Part shown: positions 53,561 to 63,528 of the stretch, one piece after another
Layout of the letters: each line of letters opens with the position of its first letter
Position numbering within the stretch: position 1 is the first letter of the stretch
DNA from: a bacterium SCSIO 12741
GTDB taxonomy: Bacteria; Bacteroidota; Bacteroidia; Flavobacteriales_G; Salibacteraceae
Length of the DNA: 64,000 nucleotides
Assembly (NCBI GenBank): GCA_024398055.1
Contig: CP073749.1
Location: 4,464,594 to 4,528,593 of the forward strand
Direction of reading: 5' to 3'
The notes under the pieces: generated by a model
Told to the model about the DNA's origin: nothing
The model's database searches: none
What the model saw: the letters and a program-made list of their open reading frames with translations, nothing else
Program-made: the position numbers and the translations under genes

Positions 53561-54330
53561 GAATAATCGCACTCACCTTAGGAATAATTGCCGGACTTCA
53601 ATTTACCGGATGGGCGCTGGAAGACAACGCTGCTCGATATGACAACCTCTTTCAAATGGCTAATGAGGCCTACGAGCAAGGAGAATACGACACAGCTGTG
53701 AGTTTGTATTCGCAAGTGGTTAATGCCGGCTATTCCTCCGCTCGATTGTACTACAATTTGGGTAACGCATTTTTTAAAAGTGAACAATTGGCCCCGGCCA
53801 TTTTGTACTATGAAAAAGCCGCAAAATTAGCGCCTGCCGATGGTGATATCCGATTCAATTTGGAAATGGCCAACAGCCAGATTTACGACAAAATTGAGTC
53901 CGTACCGACTCCATTTCTGGAACAATCGTGGAGTTTTTTCCGCAATTTGCTTTCCGCTCGAGGCTGGGGAGTACTCACATTAATCTGTTTTACCGGATTT
54001 TTGGCACTCTTAGCCTTCTACTTAATTACCCCTGGAGTAAGCTTAAAACGGATTTCCTTTTTTGGCTTCATGGTACTTCTTTTCCTTGCTATCATTGGGT
54101 TTGTAGCAGGTCAATCAGCTCGAAACTACATCCTGTCTAAAGATCAGGCCATTGTATTTTCACCCTCTCTCAATGTAAAAGCAGAACCTAAGAACAGTTC
54201 CGCCGATTTGTTTGTTATTCATGAAGGAACAAAAGTGTCCGTTTTGGAGCAAAATATTAGCTGGAGTCGTGTAGCTTTGCCGAACGGAAATGAGGGGTGG
54301 GTACCAACCGATGAAATAGAACCTTTTTAG
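53557..54330 (+). CDS. batE: BatE, TPR and SH3 domain protein
   Basis: 257 aa: signal peptide, TPR-like repeats (about 25-110), two membrane segments (about 136-156 and 165-185) and a C-terminal SH3-like domain (about 200-257, ending N-G-N-E-G-W-V-P-T-D). Last gene of the MoxR-Bat operon. It overlaps batD by 4 bp. Confidence 0.88.
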   Translation: MRIIALTLGIIAGLQFTGWALEDNAARYDNLFQMANEAYEQGEYDTAVSLYSQVVNAGYSSARLYYNLGNAFFKSEQLAPAILYYEKAAKLAPADGDIRFNLEMANSQIYDKIESVPTPFLEQSWSFFRNLLSARGWGVLTLICFTGFLALLAFYLITPGVSLKRISFFGFMVLLFLAIIGFVAGQSARNYILSKDQAIVFSPSLNVKAEPKNSSADLFVIHEGTKVSVLEQNISWSRVALPNGNEGWVPTDEIEPF

Positions 54331-54403
54331 GTGCGCTTTTGCACGCTGGAAGACCATCTGTCTCATCGTTTTTTGTTAACTTACAAAGCAGAATATGTTG
54401 AAA

Positions 54404-55471
54404 ATGTTGAACGATATAAAAGAGATCCGAATTGAAAAAACCAACCAAACTCGTATCGGAGAATTTGATGAAAACAATCTGAAATTTGGACGAGAGTTTA
54501 CCGATCATATGTTCGTTGCCGATTACCACGATGGTGAATGGCAGGACGCTCGAATCATACCTTACCAAAACCTAAGTTTAAGCCCAGCTACCTCATTTAT
54601 CCATTACGGACAATCCATTTTTGAAGGCCTTAAGGCTCATAAATCCGAGAATGGAGAAATTCTGGTTTTTCGCCCAGATGCGAACTGGAAAAGAATGAAC
54701 GAATCCGCACATCGCATGTGCATGGCTCAACTACCACGTGAGTTGTTTATGGATTCCATCATCAAGTTATTGCAATTGGATAGCGCCTGGATGCCTTCAG
54801 CTAAAGGGACATCGATGTATATCCGTCCATTTATGTTTGCTACCGAACCCTTTCTTGGGGTTAAGCCTTCTCCTTCTTACCGTTTTATGGTGATTCTCTC
54901 TCCTTCTGGTTCCTACTACTCAGAGCCTGTTCGGGTAAAAATTGAGAAGCACTATGCACGTGCTATGGAAGGTGGTGTTGGTAGTGCCAAAACCTCTGGA
55001 AATTACGCAGCTTCCCTCTACCCTGCTCTACAAGGCATGAAAGAAGGTTACGATCAACTGATCTGGACCGACGCCAAGGATCATGAGCGTATTGAAGAGG
55101 CTGGAACGATGAACATCATGTTTGTTGTAGATGGCAAGGTAATCACACCTAAGCCCTCCACTTCTATCCTGGATGGAATTACCCGTCAAAGTGTGGTTCA
55201 AATTGCCCGTGACTGGGGATATGAAGTAGAACAACGCACCATTTACGTTAAGGAAATCTTAGAGGCCATTCAAAATGGAACCCTAACGGAAGCCTTTGGT
55301 GTAGGTACGGCTGCCACGATTGCCCCTATCAAAACCATAGGAATCGATGGTGTGGATTATGATCTTAATCCGGTAGACAACCGTCCTTTCTCTCAAAAAA
55401 TGGGCGCTTACCTATCTGACTATAAGCACGGCAAAGTGGACGATGAGTACCACTGGTTGGTGCGTGTTTAA
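54404..55471 (+). CDS. ilvE: branched-chain-amino-acid aminotransferase
   Basis: 355 aa from ATG 54404; three residues more would come from ATG 54395. The PLP lysine is Lys196 in G-V-G-S-A-K-T-S-G-N-Y-A. R-P-F-M-F-A-T-E and E-A-G-T-M-N-I-M-F are conserved substrate and PLP contacts of the class IV (BCAT II) group. Final step in synthesis of valine, leucine and isoleucine. It stands 64 bp after batE and 17 bp before nth. Confidence 0.92.
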   Translation: MLNDIKEIRIEKTNQTRIGEFDENNLKFGREFTDHMFVADYHDGEWQDARIIPYQNLSLSPATSFIHYGQSIFEGLKAHKSENGEILVFRPDANWKRMNESAHRMCMAQLPRELFMDSIIKLLQLDSAWMPSAKGTSMYIRPFMFATEPFLGVKPSPSYRFMVILSPSGSYYSEPVRVKIEKHYARAMEGGVGSAKTSGNYAASLYPALQGMKEGYDQLIWTDAKDHERIEEAGTMNIMFVVDGKVITPKPSTSILDGITRQSVVQIARDWGYEVEQRTIYVKEILEAIQNGTLTEAFGVGTAATIAPIKTIGIDGVDYDLNPVDNRPFSQKMGAYLSDYKHGKVDDEYHWLVRV

Positions 55472-55488
55472 GATTTTACCTGGCTAAC

Positions 55489-56124
55489 ATGACTAAAAAG
55501 GAGAAGGTAGCTTTTGTTGTTCAGAAGCTCAATGAATTGTACCCGGAACCTCCCATTCCACTCGATCATAAGGATTCGTATACCCTGTTAGTAGCCGTGC
55601 TGCTTTCAGCTCAGTGCACCGATGCCCGTGTCAATCAGATTACGCCATTGCTTTTTAAGCAAGCCGACAATCCCTACGACATGATCAAACTGAGCGTGGA
55701 GGAAATTCGCGAAATCATTCGTCCTTGTGGACTTTCTCCGGCGAAGAGTAAAGCCATTTTTGGTCTGTCTCAAATTTTGATCGATAAGCATGGCGGAGAA
55801 GTTCCGGCCAATTTTGAAGACTTGGAAGCGCTACCAGGAGTAGGCCACAAAACCGCATCGGTGGTTATGACTCAAGCTTTTGGTGTTCCTGCCTTTCCAG
55901 TAGACACTCATATTCATCGCCTGATGTATCGCTGGGGACTGTCGAATGGAAAATCCGTCGATCAAACCGAGAAAGATGCCAAACGACTATTTCCTAAAGA
56001 GAGCTGGAATAAGCTACATCTTCAGATCATTTACTACGGTCGGGAATACAGTCCGGCACGCGGTTTTGACCCACAAAAAAGCCCAATCGACTTAACGATT
56101 GGGCGAAAATCTTTGTTTAAGTGA
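55489..56124 (+). CDS. nth: endonuclease III lacking Fe-S cluster cysteines
   Basis: 211 aa. The helix-hairpin-helix L-P-G-V-G-H-K-T with catalytic Lys121 and the catalytic Asp139 in V-D-T-H-I-H-R are intact, so it should be an active thymine-glycol glycosylase/AP lyase. After I-I-Y-Y-G-R-E-Y the usual four-cysteine cluster is absent: the tail reads S-P-A-R-G-F-D and ends G-R-K-S-L-F-K with no Cys. The tail itself looks like a variant found in other Flavobacteriales rather than a frameshift product, as far as I recall. Its last codons contain a hairpin used as terminator on the other strand. Confidence 0.9.
   Translation: MTKKEKVAFVVQKLNELYPEPPIPLDHKDSYTLLVAVLLSAQCTDARVNQITPLLFKQADNPYDMIKLSVEEIREIIRPCGLSPAKSKAIFGLSQILIDKHGGEVPANFEDLEALPGVGHKTASVVMTQAFGVPAFPVDTHIHRLMYRWGLSNGKSVDQTEKDAKRLFPKESWNKLHLQIIYYGREYSPARGFDPQKSPIDLTIGRKSLFK
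56075..56104 (-). terminator. intrinsic terminator for the ECF sigma transcript, inside the nth coding end
   Basis: GCCCAATCG (56081-56089) pairs with CGATTGGGC (56096-56104) around ACTTAA, a perfect 9-bp stem. On the minus strand it is followed by six T (56080-56075), as in a rho-independent terminator. It is 28 bp past the small ORF's stop and lies within the last 50 bp of nth on the plus strand. Confidence 0.75.
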
Positions 56125-56131
56125 TCTAAGA

Positions 56132-56344
56132 TCAGTTCAACATGAAGGCTACTTTTCCAAGGCTTCGTGTGTCTTCCACTTTAAGCGCTTTGGAGTAGTT
56201 CAGAATGTTGTTCACTACTTTCTCACTTGGATTCTTTCTTTGGCTTTCCGCTACTTCTGGAAAGTCCGTTTTTTCGTTTTCAATGTTCTGTTGAAGCTTT
56301 TCTAAGTTGTTGAGAAACTCTTCCGGAGTATACACGTGATCCAT
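56132..56344 (-). CDS. small hypothetical protein downstream of ECF sigma
   Basis: 70 aa, hydrophilic, helical (F-L-N-N-L-E-K-L-Q-Q-N-I), without a membrane segment or Cys motif. It lies after the sigma factor on the same strand and is followed by the terminator at 56075-56104, so it is probably co-transcribed. It could be a small regulator or a protein of unrelated function; no family is recognised. Confidence 0.55.
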   Translation of the reverse strand: MDHVYTPEEFLNNLEKLQQNIENEKTDFPEVAESQRKNPSEKVVNNILNYSKALKVEDTRSLGKVAFMLN

Positions 56345-56469
56345 AGGCAGGAGAATAATTTGTTTTTGAGCAAACGCAGCCCATGGAAAGATTATTGTCT
56401 AACCCTGATAATTTTTTTTCTTGTGTACGTGTAAAGTGGAGAAGAGTATAGGTTCTCATGAGCAAAAAC

Positions 56470-57054
56470 TTAACTGTTCGTCAGTTGAATGTTTTTGTTT
56501 TTAACCAGCTTTCTCAGGTTAATCAAGGCATATCTCATCCTTCCCAAAGCCGTATTAATGCTCACATTGGTTTCTTCTGCGATTTCTTTAAAACTCATTT
56601 CACAAAAGATTCTCATGCGTAGAACAGTTCTCTGCTCCTCTGGAAGTAATTCCAAAAGCTTTACGACATCCTTTTGAATTTGGCCATAGATCATTTTCTC
56701 TTCCATGTTCTCATCTTCCAAACCCAGGGTATCGAAAATGTCAAACTCTTCGGTACCACGCTGCATAGGCATACGCTTGAGGTTACGGAAATGATCGATG
56801 GATAAGTTATGGGCAATTCTCAGTACCCATTGAATGAACTTACCTTCTTCATTGTACCGACCGTTTTTCAAAGTATTTACCACCTTAATAAAGGTATCTT
56901 GAAAAATGTCGTTAGCAATAAATTCGTCCTTAACTATTAAGTGAATGTAAGAATAGACGCGCTCCTGGTGTTTCTTGATTAATTTTTCGAGAGCGGCCTC
57001 TTTTCCTTCGAGGTATTCCCGGACCAAAATCCGGTCGTCCAAATGGCTGTTCAT
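56470..57054 (-). CDS. RNA polymerase sigma-70 factor, ECF subfamily
   Basis: 194 aa from ATG 57054, because the protein then starts M-N-S-H-L-D-D; a longer frame starts at 57087. Region 2 has D-I-F-Q-D-T-F-I-K-V and W-V-L-R-I-A-H-N-L; region 4 has L-P-E-E-Q-R-T-V-L-R-M-R and the helix-turn-helix F-K-E-I-A-E-E-T-N-V-S-I. No anti-sigma gene with a clear membrane protein lies next to it. It reads away from uvrA; 230 bp separate them. Confidence 0.9.
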   Translation of the reverse strand: MNSHLDDRILVREYLEGKEAALEKLIKKHQERVYSYIHLIVKDEFIANDIFQDTFIKVVNTLKNGRYNEEGKFIQWVLRIAHNLSIDHFRNLKRMPMQRGTEEFDIFDTLGLEDENMEEKMIYGQIQKDVVKLLELLPEEQRTVLRMRIFCEMSFKEIAEETNVSINTALGRMRYALINLRKLVKNKNIQLTNS

Positions 57055-57263
57055 ATTACTCGTATTTAGGTTGCGCCAAAAGCACAACAGGGTTAAACAA
57101 TAAAAAATGAAAAGAAAAAAACGGGGTTAACTGGTTAGGTTAAAAGCTTAGAAATACGAGTAAAATTTCTGTATAGGCGTATATAATTTTAGTCCGATTT
57201 TGAACACCGGATACACAAATATGAAAAATTTTATGAATACCTGCAAATTTTATTTGGGGAAGT

Positions 57264-57271
57264 TACATTTG
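57264..57271 (+). promoter_or_regulatory. -7 box of uvrA
   Basis: TACATTTG, a perfect TAnnTTTG, 13 nt before the TTG start of uvrA, giving a very short leader. Confidence 0.5.
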
Positions 57272-57284
57272 TGATCTTAATTCT

Positions 57285-60113
57285 TTGGCGGCATTGGAAG
57301 CATTCGAAACCCTCAGTTCACAAGATCATATTCTCATCAAAGGTGCCCGCGAGCACAACCTTAAAAATATTGATGTAGCTATTCCCCGTAACAAGTTGGT
57401 AGTCATTACCGGACTCAGTGGTAGCGGCAAGTCATCCCTGGCATTCGATACCCTGTATGCGGAAGGGCAACGTCGCTATGTAGAAAGTCTTTCATCCTAT
57501 GCCCGGCAGTTTTTGGGCAAGATTGACAAGCCGGCAGTGGAGTACATCAAAGGAATATCTCCGGCGATAGCTATTGAACAAAAAGTGGCTACTCGCAGTT
57601 CGAGATCTACCGTAGGCACCTCTACAGAATTGTATGACTACTTCAAATTACTCTTTGCACGCATAGGTAGAACCTACTCCCCTATTTCAGGAGAAGAAGT
57701 TACCCGTGATAGTATTGAGGATGTTCATCAGTTTATCCAAAGTCAGGCTGAAGGCAGTAAAGTAATGCTCACCTCTCCCATTCATCTGCGGGAAAAGGAA
57801 AACCTGGAAGGAAAACTGAAAATGCTCCTTCAGCAAGGTTTTACTCGGGTAATGATTGATGGGGCTATCGTGGCCATTGAAGATGTTAATGCCGCAGAAC
57901 ACAAACTGGAAGACATTACTCTACTTATCGACCGTTTTATCATTCGCAAGGACGATGAAGAAAATAGTAGTCGAATTTCAGACTCCGTTGAAATAGCCTA
58001 TTACGAGGGCAATAAGGAATGCCTGGTTACCGTATTCGGTGAATCTGGCCCCGTAACCCACCGATTTAATTATCGCTTCGAAAAGGACGGAATGAGCTTT
58101 GAAGTGCCAAGCGACCATTTCTTTTCTTTCAACAATCCTGTTGGCGCTTGTAAACGTTGCGAAGGATTAGGAAGCATTATTGGTATCGATCCTGATTTGG
58201 TGATTCCCGATAAGTCTTTGTCGGTATACGAGGGAGCCATTGTAGCCTGGAAGGGTGAGAAAATGGGGCTTTGGAAAAAGAAATTGGTCACAGCTGCCCA
58301 TCACTTTGATTTTCCCGTTCACAAGCCGGTTAACGAATTAAGTAAGGATGAAGTAGAGCTCCTTTGGACCGGCAACAAGCATTTTAAGGGATTGAATGCC
58401 TTTTTTAAAATGCTGGAAGAAAACGCCTATAAAATCCAATACCGGGTTATGCTGTCCCGCTATCGCGGAAAAACAACCTGCCCCGATTGTCAGGGCACCC
58501 GATTGCGCAAGGATGCCAATTTTGTGAAGATCCAGGGAAAGTCAATTACCGATTTGGTTTTAACTCAAATCAAGGATTTACCTGGCTTCTTTGACCAACT
58601 GGAACTGAATGAATACGAACAAACCGTTGCCAGAAGAATTCTTCTGGAAATCAGAAACCGTCTTCAATACCTCAATGATGTTGGTTTGGGTTACCTAACC
58701 CTGAATCGCCTCTCCTCTTCCCTATCAGGAGGAGAAACTCAGCGTATCAATTTGGCAACCTCTCTGAGTAGCAGCTTGGTGGGTTCCACTTATATATTGG
58801 ATGAACCCAGTATTGGACTTCACCCTCACGACACCAGTCGATTGATTCGAGTACTTCGCTCCCTTTGTGATTTGGGCAATACCGTTGTGGTGGTTGAGCA
58901 CGAGGAAGAAGTTATGCGTGCAGCTGATGAGATTATCGATTTAGGTCCCCTTGCCGGAACCTTGGGGGGTAATTTAATTTTTCAGGGCGATCACAGCGCT
59001 TTGGAAAAAGAACAGGATAGCCTGACGGCCAAATACCTGACTGGAAGAGAAGTTATCCCCATCCCCGATAAACGAAGAACCTGGAACAAATCCATTAAAG
59101 TATCGGGTGCCCGTGAGAATAACCTGAAAGGCATCGATGTTGAATTCCCCTTGGGTGTAATGACTGTTCTCACCGGTGTGAGTGGTTCTGGGAAAAGTTC
59201 CTTGGTGAACCAAATCCTGTTCCCGGCCTTAAAAAAGATTCATGGTGGATTCGCCAATGTGACTGGTAAGCATGATGAACTATTGGGTGATATCAAGGCA
59301 ATAGGGAATGTGGAATACATCAATCAAAATCCGATTGGTAAGTCTTCCCGATCCAATCCGGTAACCTATGTAAAGGCCTACGATGATATCCGTTCCCTAT
59401 TTGCAGCACAAGAATTGGCCAAGGTTCGTGGATACAAGCCCGCTTATTTTTCCTTCAACGTTGAAGGTGGACGCTGTGAAACGTGTAAGGGCGAAGGAAC
59501 CATAACGGTAGAAATGCAGTTTATGCCCGACATTCAGCTCAAATGTGAAGCCTGTCAGGGTAAACGATTTACCGAAGAGGTACAGGAAATCAAATACAGG
59601 GATCGTTCCATCTCCGATGTATTGGAAATGACCATCGACGATGCTTTGGATTTCTTCTCGGAAACCAAAGGCAAGCAAGAAAAGAAAATTCTGGACAAAC
59701 TGCGTCCTCTGCAAGATGTTGGTTTGGGTTATGTTACCCTGGGGCAGCCATCAAATACCTTAAGTGGCGGTGAAGCACAGCGGATCAAATTGGCCTCCTT
59801 CCTGATTAAAGGAAGGGTTACTGGAGCTAAAGATCGCACCCTATTCATCTTTGACGAACCTACTACCGGATTGCACTTTCACGATATTCGGAAATTACTC
59901 ATCGCCTTTGAGGCGCTTATTGATCTGGGCCATTCTGTTTTGGTCGTTGAGCATAATCAAGAGGTGATCAAAACTGCCGATTGGGTCGTTGATTTGGGCC
60001 CTGAAGGTGGCGACGAAGGAGGCACCCTGGTATTTGCTGGAACTCCTGAAGATCTCATTCAATGCAAAGGATCCTACACGGGTGAAGCCCTTAAAGAAAA
60101 ACTACCTGCATGA
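57285..60113 (+). CDS. uvrA: excinuclease ABC subunit A
   Basis: 942 aa from TTG 57285; the nearest in-frame ATG is far inside, and the sequence [15 protein letters not shown] starts the conserved part within 20 residues. It has the two ABC ATPase domains (Walker [10 protein letters not shown] and G-V-S-G-S-G-K-S-S), zinc sites C-K-R-C and C-E-T-C...C-E-A-C, and the signatures L-S-G-G-E-T-Q-R and L-S-G-G-E-A-Q-R. It scans DNA for damage in nucleotide excision repair. It overlaps the GT87-like gene by 4 bp. Confidence 0.97.
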   Translation: MAALEAFETLSSQDHILIKGAREHNLKNIDVAIPRNKLVVITGLSGSGKSSLAFDTLYAEGQRRYVESLSSYARQFLGKIDKPAVEYIKGISPAIAIEQKVATRSSRSTVGTSTELYDYFKLLFARIGRTYSPISGEEVTRDSIEDVHQFIQSQAEGSKVMLTSPIHLREKENLEGKLKMLLQQGFTRVMIDGAIVAIEDVNAAEHKLEDITLLIDRFIIRKDDEENSSRISDSVEIAYYEGNKECLVTVFGESGPVTHRFNYRFEKDGMSFEVPSDHFFSFNNPVGACKRCEGLGSIIGIDPDLVIPDKSLSVYEGAIVAWKGEKMGLWKKKLVTAAHHFDFPVHKPVNELSKDEVELLWTGNKHFKGLNAFFKMLEENAYKIQYRVMLSRYRGKTTCPDCQGTRLRKDANFVKIQGKSITDLVLTQIKDLPGFFDQLELNEYEQTVARRILLEIRNRLQYLNDVGLGYLTLNRLSSSLSGGETQRINLATSLSSSLVGSTYILDEPSIGLHPHDTSRLIRVLRSLCDLGNTVVVVEHEEEVMRAADEIIDLGPLAGTLGGNLIFQGDHSALEKEQDSLTAKYLTGREVIPIPDKRRTWNKSIKVSGARENNLKGIDVEFPLGVMTVLTGVSGSGKSSLVNQILFPALKKIHGGFANVTGKHDELLGDIKAIGNVEYINQNPIGKSSRSNPVTYVKAYDDIRSLFAAQELAKVRGYKPAYFSFNVEGGRCETCKGEGTITVEMQFMPDIQLKCEACQGKRFTEEVQEIKYRDRSISDVLEMTIDDALDFFSETKGKQEKKILDKLRPLQDVGLGYVTLGQPSNTLSGGEAQRIKLASFLIKGRVTGAKDRTLFIFDEPTTGLHFHDIRKLLIAFEALIDLGHSVLVVEHNQEVIKTADWVVDLGPEGGDEGGTLVFAGTPEDLIQCKGSYTGEALKEKLPA

Positions 60114-61330
60114 GCAATAAGCTGAGCGAAACATTACAGAATAAGCCATGGTTAGTCTATGTGATACTATCCTCCTTGTTCTGCATTTTGTTTTTTATTT
60201 CCCTTTGGGTAAACGATCGATTCTGGCTGAACGATTTCAAAGTCTATTTCGCTGCCGCGCAGGCTTTACAAAACGATGAGCCTGTTTATGGAGTCATTCA
60301 CACCTTGGGTTCTGGATTCTTTAAGTACGCCCCTGTTTGCTTACTCCCTTTCATTCCCTTTACCTATTTGCCATATGAAGTGGCGGCTACCCTGTTTTTT
60401 GTACTTGTTTCATTCGCGGTTATCAGTGTTCCCGTATTTGCTTCGAAATTGTGTAATCGGTATTTTGGATTGAATCCCTGTGCCCTTTGCTGGGTGGTCT
60501 TTCTCTTAATTGTAGGAGTTCATCTGGAACGCGAATTACACCTGGGTAACGTAAACCTTATGGTATTGGGGGGCGTGCTTTGGGTGCTTTCTGATTTGCT
60601 CAAAGGAAAACAAACAAGAGCCGGTATTGTATTGGGAATCGTACTTCTGTTTAAGCTTCATTTTCTGGTTCTTCTTCCCTTGCTGTTCCTACGCAAAATG
60701 TGGAGACCTTTGGGTATTTCTGTAAGTGTATTTGGTATAGGAACCCTGATCCCCATTCTGTATCTCGGTTTTTCAAAAAACACGGAATTGCTGCAGCAAT
60801 GGGTTCAAACCATCGCTATTCATAACGGCTCGGTAGAGCTTTCTGGCAATACGCTCTACCATTGGTTAGATGTAACAGTAGGTGCATTTTGGCCTGCTTT
60901 TCCGTCTCAAATGGTGATTCTTGCCCTGGTAGCCTTGCTCATCCTTTTTTGGGTATTAAAACACCTCAAATCTGAAAAGGGGCGTATTGATTCCAGTTCA
61001 TCCAACCTAGTGATGGAATGGATGGTTTTGGTTGCACTGATACCTAATTTGGTAATTACGGATACCGAGCATTTCCTTTTGGGTGCACCATTGGTATACA
61101 CTGGATTGGTACGCATGCGTCGTTTATCCCTGTCTGTTCCTCAGCGAATGTTGATTATCGTAGGATTAATTCTCTACGGCATGAATTGGGGTGATTTATG
61201 GGGAGAAACCTCCGTCTGGATTACGGAAAACGGAATGCTTGGCTTAGGAAATGCTCTATTGATCCTGGCTTTTATTTGGATTGGAGAAAATCCCCCCCAA
61301 AGCAAAAAGACGGAACCAGCCTTAGTTTAA
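60110..61330 (+). CDS. GT87-like (DUF2029) membrane glycosyltransferase
   Basis: 406 aa with about 10-11 membrane segments. The early D-F-K-V-Y-F-A-A-A-Q-A-L with an Asp in the first outer loop, and Y-A-P-V-C-L-L-P near residue 70, fit the GT-C fold of GT87 (mannosyltransferase PimE-like, DUF2029). Substrate is not known. It overlaps uvrA by 4 bp and converges with the GldH-like gene, overlapping it by 4 bp. Confidence 0.78.
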   Translation: MSNKLSETLQNKPWLVYVILSSLFCILFFISLWVNDRFWLNDFKVYFAAAQALQNDEPVYGVIHTLGSGFFKYAPVCLLPFIPFTYLPYEVAATLFFVLVSFAVISVPVFASKLCNRYFGLNPCALCWVVFLLIVGVHLERELHLGNVNLMVLGGVLWVLSDLLKGKQTRAGIVLGIVLLFKLHFLVLLPLLFLRKMWRPLGISVSVFGIGTLIPILYLGFSKNTELLQQWVQTIAIHNGSVELSGNTLYHWLDVTVGAFWPAFPSQMVILALVALLILFWVLKHLKSEKGRIDSSSSNLVMEWMVLVALIPNLVITDTEHFLLGAPLVYTGLVRMRRLSLSVPQRMLIIVGLILYGMNWGDLWGETSVWITENGMLGLGNALLILAFIWIGENPPQSKKTEPALV

Positions 61331-61803
61331 GGTTGAGCAGGTACCTTTTTGACAATCATCCCCACTTCCATAGCCAGATTAACAACCTCTTCTTCTGCTG
61401 CGTGCTCCAGCGTAAAAGTGTAAATACCCGGTTCATCGAATCGGCGATTGCGAACTACCAGGTGGTCACTGTCCCAAATATCGTAGCCTGGTTCTCCGAT
61501 ATAGTCTCCTTTTTCATCCACCAGAAGCAGGTCATACTCCGCCTCGGTTGTGGTTCCTGAAGGTCCCGTTTCAATTGACTTTAATTTTAGCGTACGGTAA
61601 GCAAATCCATTGGCATATCGAAATGAGATTGAAAGGTTGTAGGGAACCGAAGTATCTTCGATTTTCACTTTAAACGTACGTGAATCTTCCCTTTTCCACT
61701 CAACGTTATCCGAAAGCTCCTGATGCTCTTCATACACCTTATTACTGTCGCATCCAACTAGGGTTACCGTCAGCATAAGCATAAGGTATACAAATGGTTT
61801 CAT
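61327..61803 (-). CDS. GldH-like gliding motility lipoprotein
   Basis: 158 aa. A lipobox L-V-G-C (Cys18) is followed by a beta-sandwich with pattern reminiscent of GldH: a Trp early in the mature part (V-E-W-K-R-E), Y-N-L-S-I-S-F-R-Y, Y-I-G-E-P-G-Y-D, and a closing G-I-Y-T-F-T-L-E-H-A. GldH is needed for gliding in Flavobacterium johnsoniae. Similarity is partial, so the family call is moderate. Confidence 0.55.
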   Translation of the reverse strand: MKPFVYLMLMLTVTLVGCDSNKVYEEHQELSDNVEWKREDSRTFKVKIEDTSVPYNLSISFRYANGFAYRTLKLKSIETGPSGTTTEAEYDLLLVDEKGDYIGEPGYDIWDSDHLVVRNRRFDEPGIYTFTLEHAAEEEVVNLAMEVGMIVKKVPAQP

Positions 61804-61861
61804 AGGTTCATAAAATACATTTCATCCTAAAAGATGCAACTTTTCCAGCAAATCGAAATCG

Positions 61862-63430
61862 TCATCTTTCCGAAACGATCATTTTTCTTGTCGAACTTCT
61901 TCCATTCACGGTAAGCCGGTAAAAGTAGATTCCGGGCTCCATGTTCCATGCACTCCGCTCCAGCGAGTATATGTGCTTACCGTATCCCAGATTTTCCTGA
62001 TTGAGCAACTTTCCTTTACTCTTTCCCAAGACATCAAAAATTTCAAGGCTCACGACGGATTCTCCCCGAAGCTTGAAGGATACATAAGAAACATCTACCA
62101 CAGGGTTTGGATAACTCTGAATCGATTCCAAAGGCACAGCTGATTGATTCTGGGCAATGGACAAATTAGTCCTCCTTGGAGTCACATCGGTCCACACACT
62201 CAGGCGACCATTATCCATACGCGACCATATTGGACGAACGATGCCGTCATGTGCCACAATGTTGGTGTAATCTCCAAAAAACACACCCGGAGAAGGAATA
62301 AATGAGGATTCGCTGATAACCTCATGTTCAAAGGTATTTCCCCCATCGCTTGAATGAGCTAGCACCACATCGGTCACATTATCCCATTCGCTTTCACGGC
62401 TGTAGTAGACAAACCACAATTCACCATTGGTCTGATCCACAGCCATCCAGGTTAAAAATTGATGGGTCTTAACCTGGCTATTGTTCACTTGTATGGGAGG
62501 ACTCCAGGTTTGACCTCCATTAACCGATCGGGAAAGCCAGATATCGGTGTCATCAGGACCATTTCGTTGATCGGCCCAGTTAACGTAAATGGTTCCTCGA
62601 TGTGGTCCGGAACTGACGTCACAAGCAGTGACCGGAAGCCCATTACTTCGGTTCAATCCGGGAATGGTAAGATTCCACCCGCCCGGCATGGGATCAATTG
62701 CAATTTCATCGTCCAGCCAGGTATCACCTCCATCCAGCGATTTATCAAACACCAATCCAGCTGGACCGGCCCAGGCCACATAAACTTCTCCATTTGGTCC
62801 TACGGCGGGAACAGCACCTTCTACGGTGTTATCATCATCGATGCAATCTCCAGCGACCTTATTGATCCGCAACGGCTTGGTCCAACTGGCTCCCAAATCG
62901 GTGGACTTGGAAAACAAAATCACCGAACTGTCCGATGGGGAATTGCTTCCATATTCATCAAACCGGGTCCAGGTCATGTAGAGATGATTATTGCTACGAT
63001 CCACTGCCATCCATTGTTTATCATGCTGGGTTTTCCCACTGGTATCAGGAAAGGTGCCATCGGTCCAATTAGCTCCATCATCATCTGAGCGCTGAATGAC
63101 GATACGATCAATCCAATGTCCTTGAGGTGGATTGGACAAATGGCTGAAGTAAAATCGTCCAGCCGTATCGACCACGAGCACTGGATCTCCCCACACACCA
63201 AAGGATGAGGTAAGAGCATGTTCCGTCCAGGTATATCCGGTATCTGAACTACGGTAGTAGTTATTGAGCACGGTAGCCGCCATCAACACATGAGGACGCT
63301 TAGGATCTATCATGATACAGGGCTCCGCCGGAGAATTGGAGTCAGAAATCAAAACATTTTGCCCTTTAACATAGGTGGTTAGGACTATGAGAAATCCAAC
63401 AATTAACCAGCGAAAGAATAATGTAGCCAT
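61862..63430 (-). CDS. Asp-box beta-propeller protein with T9SS sorting domain
   Basis: 522 aa with a signal peptide (ends Y-V-K-G-Q). Six Asp boxes in the S-x-D-x-G-x-T/N-W style occur through the protein (for example S-S-D-T-G-Y-T-W, S-L-D-G-G-D-T-W, S-S-D-G-G-N-T-F), typical of sialidase-like or BNR propellers. No sialidase catalytic arginine triad can be assigned with certainty. The C-terminal Y-P-N-P-V-V-D and L-E-I-F-D-V-L-G-K, ending with K-M-I-V-S, is a T9SS sorting domain. It is a probable surface or secreted protein that binds or breaks down glycans. Confidence 0.85.
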   Translation of the reverse strand: MATLFFRWLIVGFLIVLTTYVKGQNVLISDSNSPAEPCIMIDPKRPHVLMAATVLNNYYRSSDTGYTWTEHALTSSFGVWGDPVLVVDTAGRFYFSHLSNPPQGHWIDRIVIQRSDDDGANWTDGTFPDTSGKTQHDKQWMAVDRSNNHLYMTWTRFDEYGSNSPSDSSVILFSKSTDLGASWTKPLRINKVAGDCIDDDNTVEGAVPAVGPNGEVYVAWAGPAGLVFDKSLDGGDTWLDDEIAIDPMPGGWNLTIPGLNRSNGLPVTACDVSSGPHRGTIYVNWADQRNGPDDTDIWLSRSVNGGQTWSPPIQVNNSQVKTHQFLTWMAVDQTNGELWFVYYSRESEWDNVTDVVLAHSSDGGNTFEHEVISESSFIPSPGVFFGDYTNIVAHDGIVRPIWSRMDNGRLSVWTDVTPRRTNLSIAQNQSAVPLESIQSYPNPVVDVSYVSFKLRGESVVSLEIFDVLGKSKGKLLNQENLGYGKHIYSLERSAWNMEPGIYFYRLTVNGRSSTRKMIVSER

Positions 63431-63439
63431 GATGAATCA

Positions 63440-63447
63440 CAAATGTA
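63440..63447 (-). promoter_or_regulatory. -7 box of the beta-propeller gene
   Basis: The minus strand reads TACATTTG, a perfect TAnnTTTG, 9 nt before the ATG at 63430. Confidence 0.45.
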
Positions 63448-63528
63448 TCCAACATTTTGATGAGGGCTAAGTCATTTCATTAAGCTGGTTGGGTGAATGA
63501 GCAAAGGGAGTGTTACCAAGGTAAGTGG

